A stretch of DNA of 5,190 nt from Kiritimatiellia bacterium. GTDB taxonomy: Bacteria > Verrucomicrobiota > Kiritimatiellia > RFP12 > UBA1067. The notes under the pieces were generated by a model. It saw only the letters and a program-made list of their open reading frames with translations. It was not told the DNA's origin and made no database searches. The stretch is taken from contig JAGBZQ010000117.1 of NCBI GenBank assembly GCA_017628165.1, positions 1 through 5,190 of the forward strand, in the 5' to 3' direction. Positions 1 through 5,190 of this stretch are shown here, piece by piece. Made by a program: the position numbers and the translations under genes. The number at the start of each line of letters is the position of its first letter. Positions within the stretch are counted from its first letter, which is position 1.

Positions 1-1425
1 GAGGATGTGGCGAATGTCGTTTTCGAGTCGCTTAAGAGCGGAAACATTGTTCTTGGCGTACGCGATTTTTCGTCCGCGGGAATTCCGTTCCGCAGTAGAT
101 TTGGAAATGTGTGGACATCGTTTCTGGTGCGTCTTATCCACAGGTTCCCGATCCGCGATACGCAGACGGGCCTCAGGGCGATCCCCAGGCGTCTCTTCAA
201 GGAGATGCTGGCGATCGAGGGCGAGCGCTACGAATATGAAATGCGTCTTTTCGGAATGATGAAGCCTTTGGGCGAAAAGCTTGGGCAGGTTCCCATCAAG
301 ACGATCTATATTGCGGGCAACAGAGCCTCTCATTTCAACCCTCTGAAGGATTCGATCCGGGTATACCGTGGGCTTCTTGGGGGGAGCTTCCTGAAATTTT
401 GCGTGTCGGCCATATTGAGCTTTGCGGTCGACAACGGAGTCTTCATTTTCCTTTTTAGGATGTTTTCCTTCGGGGGGCTTCGGCGCGAGCTTGCCATCTC
501 GGCGGCGCTTGTTTCCGCGCGCGTGGCATCAGCTCTCTTTAATTACTATGGCAACAAGAAGCTTGTGTTTTCTTCGGATTCAGGTGTTCGGGAATCGCTT
601 GTGAAATATTCGCTTCTTGCCGTTTTTGTGATGGCACTCTCCTGTCTCGGGACGACTTTTGTTTCCGCGGTCTGGGATCTTGAAGGATATGCCGTGGCGG
701 CGGTTAAGATTCTGGTGGATCTGATTCTTTTTGTCGTTTCGTATCAGGCGCAGAAAAAGTGGGTGTTCAAGACGCTTAAGACTCTTTTCCTTGCGGCACT
801 CCTTTTCCCCGCTACATTGTTTGCCGATAAGAATTGCACATGGATGATTTTTTCGGCAGAGCGTACGATAGACCGTCTTACATTTTCGATCGAGGAGCAG
901 ATGGTCTTTGAGGATGAGCTTTTTGCGCCGGAGACTTTTTTAATGCTCAAGTATGAAGTCTCTGATTTCTTTTCCGCTGGTGTAGGGCATCGTTTCCTTT
1001 TAGAGGGGGAGTATGGAAGAGGCATGCATACAGCCGAGCAGCGGCCGACGCTGGAGCTTAATTTTACCCTGCCTGAGTTTATGACGCTTAAGATAGATTC
1101 CCGCACGCGCTTCGAGTTGCGTGACGAAGTTTCGCACCAGCCATATATGCGCTATCGAGAGCGGATCCGTCTGAGGACAAGTTGGAACGCGACATCTTTC
1201 AAGATAAGCCCCTACGCTTATGAGGAGATGTTTTTCTCGGACAGACCGGGGAGCGACGACGCCGACCTTTACGACAGAAACAGGATTCAGGCGGGCGTTT
1301 CTTTCACGCCGATCCCATGCATTCCTTCTTTCTCTTCCCGTCTTTTCTTCATGCTTCAGCATGATCTGAAGGGCGATTGGGAGTCTACGCGTGTTTTTGG
1401 CATTGATCTTTCCTATAAATTCTAG
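1..1425 (+). CDS. GT2 glycosyltransferase (3' part) / GtrA / outer-membrane beta-barrel fusion, 5' end outside window
   Basis: The frame is open from base 1, so the start and the nucleotide-sugar-binding half lie upstream; the GTG at base 7 is not a credible start. Counting codons from base 1, about 1-112 are the end of a DPM1-like GT2 domain, with the typical DTQTGLRA motif at 53-60. Codons 130-256 form a GtrA domain with four hydrophobic helices (about 130-155, 163-190, 203-225, 230-256) and the characteristic FNYYGNKKLVF and QKKWVF segments. GT2-GtrA proteins load a sugar on undecaprenyl phosphate and help it cross the inner membrane. The same frame continues into a signal-peptide-like segment and then about 200 residues of alternating strands (RTRFELRDE, YMRYRERIRLR, RNRIQAGVSF) ending in SYKF. 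This resembles DUF2490 outer-membrane barrels. The GT2-GtrA call is firm and the barrel call likely. Whether one polypeptide or two are made is open. Confidence 0.85.
   Translation, partial: EDVANVVFESLKSGNIVLGVRDFSSAGIPFRSRFGNVWTSFLVRLIHRFPIRDTQTGLRAIPRRLFKEMLAIEGERYEYEMRLFGMMKPLGEKLGQVPIKTIYIAGNRASHFNPLKDSIRVYRGLLGGSFLKFCVSAILSFAVDNGVFIFLFRMFSFGGLRRELAISAALVSARVASALFNYYGNKKLVFSSDSGVRESLVKYSLLAVFVMALSCLGTTFVSAVWDLEGYAVAAVKILVDLILFVVSYQAQKKWVFKTLKTLFLAALLFPATLFADKNCTWMIFSAERTIDRLTFSIEEQMVFEDELFAPETFLMLKYEVSDFFSAGVGHRFLLEGEYGRGMHTAEQRPTLELNFTLPEFMTLKIDSRTRFELRDEVSHQPYMRYRERIRLRTSWNATSFKISPYAYEEMFFSDRPGSDDADLYDRNRIQAGVSFTPIPCIPSFSSRLFFMLQHDLKGDWESTRVFGIDLSYKF
763..825 (+). other. Internal signal-peptide-like segment between GtrA and barrel domains
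   Basis: After the last GtrA helix the frame reads VFKTLKTLFLAALLFPATLFA and then DKN. This has two lysines, a hydrophobic core and a plausible signal peptidase I site after LFA (bases 820-825). The valine codon at 763-765 is GTG, so a separate barrel precursor could start here. The bases before it (AGAAAAAGTGG) are A-rich without a good Shine-Dalgarno match. GtrA domains usually end in the cytoplasm, so the segment is also correctly oriented to thread the C-terminal part across the inner membrane and be cleaved. Both readings are inference. Confidence 0.6.
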
Positions 1426-2771
1426 TGTCAGCCATGCGTAAATTGATGGAGAGGATTCGCTTGAGGCTCGGAGATTTTTGGTGGTATTCCATCATGCTCT
1501 TCTGTGCTTACAGGACGGTGGATGCACTTAATGCTTTTGTGGGGTTGTGGATAGTGCCAAAGTACATTTCGCCCGAGGAGCTCGGGGCTGTGGTCCCCCT
1601 CTCCAATTTCGCAAATTGTTTGGCGCTTCCGCTGGCGGCGTTTGCAAATGCGTTCCGCAATGAGGTTTCGCGTCTGAGTACGTCACGCAACATGGGGCAG
1701 CTCAAGACTCTGCTCTGCAGCGTCTTTGCGGCCACCGGAATTTTCCTTGCGGTAGCCTTGGTGGCGGTGCGCTTTATACTGCCGCTGTTTCTCGAAAGGA
1801 TTCGTATCGCAGAGGGGTCGCTTGGGTTTCTTATTCTTGCCGCTTCTTTTCTCGGTGCGATTTCGCCGATTTATGCGAATGCTCTACAGTCGCTGAAGAA
1901 GTTTAAGCAGCAGTCTATCATGGCCATGGTAGGTGCCCCGATTCGTCTCATCGCGATGGTTGTCGCAATGCCTCTGAGGGCGATTTCTGGCTATTTCGTG
2001 GGACAGAGCGCCCCGTTGGCTTTTGGCATAATCGCTTCGGTCTTCTGCTTGCGCAAGGAGCTTGCCGTAAGGGCTCAGCCGTACTGGAGCAGAGACGTTG
2101 CGCGGCGATTCATCAGAACCTTTACGCTTTATGCGGCTGGAGGGCTTGCATCCTGCTTTTACGTTCTTGTTGAGTCTACTGTCATAAGGCAGCGCCTTCC
2201 TGATATCGATTCTGCGGGATACTACATGGTTTCGCGCTTTTCTGAAATCGCCAACTTTCTGTATCTGGCGGTAGCCTTTACTTTGTTTCCGTTTTCTGCC
2301 GAGCTTGCCGCGAAGGGCAAGAATTATATGAAGCTTGTTTTCAAATCCGGCTTTGCGGTGGCGCTCTGCAATGTTTTCATCGCGATCCCGTTTTTCTTGT
2401 TCGGGAGAGATATCCTGGCGCTGCTTCCGAACGGAGCGGATTATTCGCAGTTCTGGTGGGCGATCCCCTGGCAGATCGCGCTATGTTCTTCGGGGGCGTT
2501 CATCGGCCTTTACATTACCGCCGAGATGTCCGCGAACAGATTCGGTTATCTTAAATGGACAATCCCGTTTGATTTGGTTTATCCGATAGTATTGCTTTTG
2601 GTGACGGGGCATGGTTATTTTGCCGGGTTCATCCCCGAGTCGTGGACGGAGTTTCTTGCAAGGCACAACATTTACTCCCTTTCGACTATGCTTGTATGGA
2701 TGACTGTGCTGAATATTCTCAAGCTGATTGCGTGTATCGTCTTTATGCGGCGCAGGGTAATTTTGGTATAA
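1425..2771 (+). CDS. Polysaccharide/oligosaccharide flippase, Wzx/MATE (MOP) superfamily membrane protein
   Basis: This 448-residue protein is almost entirely hydrophobic, with about twelve predicted membrane helices (roughly 18-45, 53-75, 95-120, 132-154, 166-186, 190-210, 230-250, 270-290, 305-328, 345-365, 378-394, 418-440) and a basic C-terminal tail (MRRRVILV). Length and helix number fit Wzx-type exporters. Family-like features are ALQSLKKFKQQS before helix 5 and DSAGYYMVSRFSEIANF before helix 8. The family moves undecaprenyl-linked oligosaccharides from the inner to the outer face of the cytoplasmic membrane. The first possible start is a GTG sharing one base with the upstream TAG stop; an ATG at 1434 is equally possible and neither has a clear Shine-Dalgarno sequence. 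The tight junction implies one operon with the GT2/GtrA gene and coupled translation. The glycan cannot be named from sequence, and sequence within this family is a poor guide to substrate. Confidence 0.88.
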   Translation: MSAMRKLMERIRLRLGDFWWYSIMLFCAYRTVDALNAFVGLWIVPKYISPEELGAVVPLSNFANCLALPLAAFANAFRNEVSRLSTSRNMGQLKTLLCSVFAATGIFLAVALVAVRFILPLFLERIRIAEGSLGFLILAASFLGAISPIYANALQSLKKFKQQSIMAMVGAPIRLIAMVVAMPLRAISGYFVGQSAPLAFGIIASVFCLRKELAVRAQPYWSRDVARRFIRTFTLYAAGGLASCFYVLVESTVIRQRLPDIDSAGYYMVSRFSEIANFLYLAVAFTLFPFSAELAAKGKNYMKLVFKSGFAVALCNVFIAIPFFLFGRDILALLPNGADYSQFWWAIPWQIALCSSGAFIGLYITAEMSANRFGYLKWTIPFDLVYPIVLLLVTGHGYFAGFIPESWTEFLARHNIYSLSTMLVWMTVLNILKLIACIVFMRRRVILV

Positions 2772-2772
2772 T
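2767..2772 (+). promoter_or_regulatory. Probable -10 box (TATAAT) for the GH84 gene
   Basis: A perfect TATAAT overlaps the last codons of the flippase (the TAA stop is 2769-2771) and ends 33 bases before the GH84 ATG. That spacing would give a leader of roughly 25 bases. No good -35 TTGACA lies 16-19 bases upstream, where the sequence is within TTTATGCGG. The leader has no Shine-Dalgarno match but an A-rich run (AAAAAACA) directly before the ATG. The box suggests that GH84 is transcribed independently of the flippase operon, although read-through is possible because no terminator separates them. Confidence 0.55.
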
Positions 2773-2805
2773 GGGACACATCAAAAATTGAATCGGTAAA
2801 AAACA

Positions 2806-4689
2806 ATGAAGAAACTCTTATTTGCTTTGGCGTTTATGGTGGGTGCGATAGCGGCGCACTCAGAAGGTATAGCCTTTCGCGGTGTAGTAGAGGGGTATTA
2901 CGGCCGTCCGTGGGGGACGGAAGGCCGGTTGAAGCTTCTCGAGTTTATGGGCGAGAGGGGAATGAATGTATTTATCTATGGTCCGAAGGATGATCCGTAT
3001 CACCATTCCAGATGGCGTGAAGCGTATCCTCGGAAAGATATTGAGGATTTCAAGCGCCTCCTTGACGTCGCGAAGGGAAACCGCATCGATTTTTACTGGG
3101 CTATTCATCTGGGAAGCGGTTTTAGAAGAGGCAACGAGGGCGATTATGCGGACCTTTTCAAAAAACTTGGGTGGATGTATGACGCGGGCTTTAGGTCGTT
3201 CGCGGTGTTCTTTGACGATTTCGGCTCTGCCGATGCTGATTTCCACGCTGAAGTCTGCAATAGAATCGTGAATGATTTCATCAAGGTTCGTAAAGGTTGC
3301 TCGAGTCTTGTCATGTGTCCGTTTGTGTATTGGGGCACGAGACATCCATATCAGAAGACGCTCGGCGCGAAGCTCGACAGGAGCGTGCATATTATGTGGA
3401 CGGGCGCTTCCATCTGCTCAGACATCCGTGCCGAGGACGTGAAGAAGATCACGGCTGATTTTCAGCGACCGCCGTTCATCTGGTGGAATTGGCCCGTTAA
3501 CGACTACTGCCGCTCAAAACTCCTTTTGGGCAGGACATACGGTCTTGATGCGGTTTCCTGCGCGGGATTCGTTTCGAATCCTATGGAGAATTGCGAGGCG
3601 AACAAGATTGCGCTCTACAGTATCGCCGAGTGGTGCAAGGATCCCGCCGGCTTTGATTCCAAGAAGGTGTGGGAGGAGTCTTTTGCCAAGATATACAAGA
3701 ATCCAGAAGTGGCTAAGGCCATGCGCATCTTTGCAGAGCACAATTCCGATCAGGGCCCCAACGGCCATGGTTATCGGCGTGAGGAGAGTGCGGCAAGCGC
3801 CGCGCTCTTAGGAAGGGCGATGGATGAGTTTAAGGCTACAGGGAAATTGTCCCCCGCCGTGGAGTCTGATCTTTCCGGGCTTTTCAAGAGTCTCGGCCGC
3901 GCGTCAAAGTTTCTTCTCGAAGAGCTTCCCAAGGGGCGTTACGATCTTGGGTGGGAGATCGAGGGATGGCTCTATGCTCAGAAATATCAGGCCGCGGAGG
4001 GGCTTTTGACGCTCAAGCTTTTGAAGGCCGAGGGAACGTCTCTTGCAAAGATCGCCCGTGAGATTGCAGAAGTAAGGCGAAAGGCTGAGGAGGCGGCAGA
4101 ATCTCACCGCGCCAAGTTTGCCGGCGCCACTTTTGCGAATGACAAGGGATGGGTTAAAAAGCCGGCGGTGGCTACGCGAGCTCTCCAGCCTGTTATCGAT
4201 GTGATGCTTGAGGGTCGTCTTGCGGCGGCATATTTCGCCAAGTATGGCAGCAAGTTTGATCCTGCCGTCGGCTTCAAGGGGTATTCATCCGTCAAGGGCT
4301 TTCCGCAAATTGTGGTAAATCGCGACGGTAAGTTTGCGGGATTTGTCCGTATCATGGAGTTTCATGAAATCGGGCCTGGCGAATCGTTTACGCTTCAAGT
4401 GCCAGAGAAGTGGCAGACCGAATACTTCCATGCGAAGCTTGGAGGCGAAGAGCCAGTTCTGTCTGGTGTTATTGAAGTTTCCAAGGACGGCAAGGTCTGG
4501 GAGAAGCTCCAGACGCACAACCATGGCGAGAATATGGAAAGACCTCTTGATGTCAAAGCAGGCTGGCGCCATGCGCGCTACAGGAACGTGTCGGAGAAGT
4601 CGGTCAGAGTCAAGATCAACCAGTTTAAGTTTGATGTCCGCGCTGTTGCCTCTCCGATTGATTCGCTTATTGAATGCATTGCCGAGTAG
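2806..4689 (+). CDS. Secreted GH84 beta-N-acetylglucosaminidase (O-GlcNAcase/NagJ-like)
   Basis: This 627-residue protein opens with a signal peptide (MKKLLFALAFMVGAIAAHS, likely cleaved after AHS; no lipobox Cys). The GH84 catalytic barrel starts at once: GVVEGYYGRPW at 26-36, YGPKDDPYH at 58-66, and the catalytic pair D137-D138 in VFFDDFG. By family comparison, D137 polarises the substrate acetamido group and D138 is the acid/base of the substrate-assisted mechanism. Other matches to the Bacteroides enzyme's active site are G30, K61, C171, Y175, W226, N228, D233 and N258 (in SNPMENCEANK). A mostly helical part follows at about 285-445, then a beta-rich C-terminal domain (about 455-610) with IEVSKDGKVWEKL and ARYRNVSEKSVRVKINQF, like a divergent F5/8 (CBM32-type) domain. 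The expected activity is removal of terminal beta-GlcNAc from glycoproteins, mucin or hyaluronan-type fragments outside the cytoplasm. The N-terminal GH20b-like domain of many bacterial GH84 enzymes is absent. Confidence 0.95.
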   Translation: MKKLLFALAFMVGAIAAHSEGIAFRGVVEGYYGRPWGTEGRLKLLEFMGERGMNVFIYGPKDDPYHHSRWREAYPRKDIEDFKRLLDVAKGNRIDFYWAIHLGSGFRRGNEGDYADLFKKLGWMYDAGFRSFAVFFDDFGSADADFHAEVCNRIVNDFIKVRKGCSSLVMCPFVYWGTRHPYQKTLGAKLDRSVHIMWTGASICSDIRAEDVKKITADFQRPPFIWWNWPVNDYCRSKLLLGRTYGLDAVSCAGFVSNPMENCEANKIALYSIAEWCKDPAGFDSKKVWEESFAKIYKNPEVAKAMRIFAEHNSDQGPNGHGYRREESAASAALLGRAMDEFKATGKLSPAVESDLSGLFKSLGRASKFLLEELPKGRYDLGWEIEGWLYAQKYQAAEGLLTLKLLKAEGTSLAKIAREIAEVRRKAEEAAESHRAKFAGATFANDKGWVKKPAVATRALQPVIDVMLEGRLAAAYFAKYGSKFDPAVGFKGYSSVKGFPQIVVNRDGKFAGFVRIMEFHEIGPGESFTLQVPEKWQTEYFHAKLGGEEPVLSGVIEVSKDGKVWEKLQTHNHGENMERPLDVKAGWRHARYRNVSEKSVRVKINQFKFDVRAVASPIDSLIECIAE

Positions 4690-4713
4690 CCTCTGGCGTA
4701 AATTTTCACCCAA

Positions 4714-4732
4714 GTGCAGTAATATTTTGCAC
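4714..4732 (+). repeat. Imperfect palindrome, copy 1 (GTGCA...TGCAC)
   Basis: The arms GTGCA (4714-4718) and TGCAC (4728-4732) pair perfectly around a nine-base AT-rich loop containing AATATT. It lies 24 bases after the GH84 stop, but no T-run follows, so it is a weak terminator candidate. A near copy lies 70 bases downstream inside the Fic remnant: the left halves read GTGCAGTAATATT here and GTGCAGTTAATATT there, differing by one inserted T. Confidence 0.45.
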
Positions 4733-4952
4733 CTCTTCATGGTAAACTTTTTAAGGGTGTTTTGTCGACAGCAGGTAAGATTCGTGCAGTTAATATTCGA
4801 AAGCACGAATTGGTCTTAAGAGGAGACTCCGTTACTTATGGCTCGGCGGATACAATTAAACAATCCTTGATGCGCGACTTTATAGATGAGTGAGAGTTTG
4901 ATTACGGGCTGTTTCACCGCGCAAAGCCATTGCGCATTTTGCACGCCTTACC
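4723..4952 (+). pseudogene. Fic-family protein remnant (truncated, in-frame stop, frameshift)
   Basis: From 4723 the frame reads YFAPLHGKLFKGV, then AGKIRAVNIRKHELVLRGD, SVTYGSADTIKQSLMRDFIDE, a TGA at 4891-4893, and EFDYG. This follows the well-known order of Fic proteins: LH..LF..V, AGkIR..nI.k, sv.Y.....i...L..DF..E and .FdYg. From 4914, in another frame, SPRKAIAHFARLTG continues with the Fic helix that normally precedes the HPFxxGNGR active-site loop. The loop is not recognisable; the frame next reads NHIRHLQSNCLAR and stops at 4995. No start codon lies upstream in frame, with TAA stops at 4699 and 4720, so the N-terminus is lost. Intact Fic enzymes transfer AMP or related groups to target proteins and often act as toxins or housekeeping modifiers; this copy cannot be active. 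The match is from memory of the family pattern, not a search. Confidence 0.7.
4780..4810 (+). repeat. Perfect 8-bp inverted repeat enclosing palindrome copy 2
   Basis: ATTCGTGC (4780-4787) and GCACGAAT (4803-4810) are exact reverse complements separated by 15 bases, giving an 8-bp stem. The inner part, 4784-4806, is the second copy of the GTGCAGT(T)AATATT palindrome seen at 4714-4732. It sits within the Fic-like reading frame (IRAVNIRKHE), so it may partly be chance coding sequence. It could also be an old operator. No T-run follows, so it is not a terminator. Confidence 0.5.
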
Positions 4953-5156
4953 GGGAATCATATCCGGCATCTGCAAAGTAACTGCCTCGCCCGTTAGCGT
5001 AAGAGCATTCATCGAGCGGTCATTCAAGAGTGCGTGACCGTCGACTGGTTTTATGCGGACAAAGTTCCGCTGACAGATATCGGCGGCGGAATGCCGCGAT
5101 AGGTTGCGCATGAAGGACACAAGATCGTCCCACTGCGGAAATAAACATAGTTTCAT
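4914..5156 (-). CDS. Hypothetical protein, 80 aa, possibly truncated
   Basis: The minus-strand ORF starts at ATG 5156-5154 and stops with TGA at 4916-4914. I do not recognise the family. It supports itself by an AAAGGA ribosome binding site six bases before the ATG and by protein-like composition (MKLCLFPQWDDLVSFMRNLS, then AADICQRNFVRIKPVDGHALLND, then ALTLTGEAVTLQMPDMIPGKA). There is no signal peptide or membrane segment. An amphipathic N-terminal helix and strand-like hydrophobic alternation in the second half are the visible structure. Its last dozen codons are antisense to the segment that reads Fic-like on the plus strand (SPRKAIAHFARLT), so the natural C-terminus may have been lost where two gene fragments were joined head to head. 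It could also be a chance ORF. Confidence 0.4.
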   Translation of the reverse strand: MKLCLFPQWDDLVSFMRNLSRHSAADICQRNFVRIKPVDGHALLNDRSMNALTLTGEAVTLQMPDMIPGKACKMRNGFAR

Positions 5157-5162
5157 GAGTAG

Positions 5163-5168
5163 TCCTTT
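5163..5168 (-). promoter_or_regulatory. Ribosome binding site of the minus-strand ORF
   Basis: Read on the minus strand, AAAGGA is followed by six bases and then ATG, a normal Shine-Dalgarno arrangement. It is the best such site in the window, whereas the three large plus-strand genes lack one. It is the main reason for taking the 80-codon ORF seriously. Confidence 0.5.
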
Positions 5169-5190
5169 CGGTTTTTGGGGAATGGGGAAC

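Noticed and set aside
7..9. GTG as the start of the first gene
   Set aside because: The frame is open to base 1 and the GT2 catalytic half is missing, so the true start lies upstream.
2860..3390. Minus-strand ORF (176 codons) opposite the GH84 catalytic domain
   Set aside because: The plus strand here encodes the GH84 active site in order; the antisense frame is a shadow caused by codon composition.
4714..4732. Rho-independent terminator after GH84
   Set aside because: The stem is only five base pairs with a nine-base loop and no following T-run.
4285..4806. Long minus-strand ORF (173 codons) antisense to the end of the GH84 gene
   Set aside because: It lies mostly opposite a well-supported conserved gene, shows no family motif, and has no convincing ribosome binding site.
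4891..4893. In-frame TGA in the Fic-like reading as possible recoding (Trp or selenocysteine)
   Set aside because: The intact genes end normally and use TGG for Trp, the Fic-like reading also needs a frame change about 20 bases later, and its start is missing. Ordinary decay explains it better.
5055..5097. Two short hairpins (GCGGA/TCCGC at 5055-5070 and GCGGC/GCCGC at 5083-5097)
   Set aside because: Both have five-base stems in GC-rich sequence, no T-run, and lie inside the possible minus-strand ORF; they are expected by chance.
5177..5189. Tandem GGGGAA repeat at the window edge
   Set aside because: Two six-base copies are too little to call a repeat array, and the sequence stops here.

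Overview
The window carries three intact plus-strand genes and a short, decayed-looking tail. It suggests a Gram-negative bacterium, because one reading frame ends in an outer-membrane beta-barrel-like domain and the third gene has a Sec signal peptide. GC content looks moderate. The three plus-strand genes show no clear Shine-Dalgarno sequence; the GH84 gene has only an A-rich leader. A PVC-type organism (Kiritimatiellota, Lentisphaerota or Verrucomicrobiota) or another host-associated glycan degrader would fit, but this is only inference.

Layout: (1) Bases 1-1425 hold the 3' part of a gene for a family 2 glycosyltransferase joined to a four-helix GtrA domain. In the same uninterrupted frame this runs into a signal-peptide-like segment and a DUF2490-like beta-barrel. 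(2) Bases 1425-2771 encode a Wzx/MATE-type polysaccharide flippase whose first possible start overlaps the previous stop by one base. (3) A TATAAT box overlaps the flippase stop codon and lies about 33 bases before a secreted GH84 beta-N-acetylglucosaminidase (2806-4689) that has the catalytic Asp pair and most recognisable sugar-binding residues. (4) Bases 4690-5190 contain no intact plus-strand gene. They hold a broken Fic-family (AMP-transferase fold) gene remnant with no N-terminus, one in-frame stop and a frame change. Two similar imperfect palindromes lie in and beside it. An 80-codon minus-strand ORF of unknown function with a good ribosome binding site partly overlaps the remnant.

The first two genes probably form one operon for making and moving an undecaprenyl-linked surface glycan: GT2 loads a sugar on the lipid, GtrA helps it across the membrane, and the flippase moves the larger lipid-linked glycan. 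The GH84 gene appears to have its own promoter and would remove beta-GlcNAc from glycans outside the cytoplasm. I do not see a clear new multi-gene system. The most unusual item is the glycosyltransferase/GtrA/outer-membrane-barrel fusion, followed by the Fic remnant and its junction with the minus-strand ORF.
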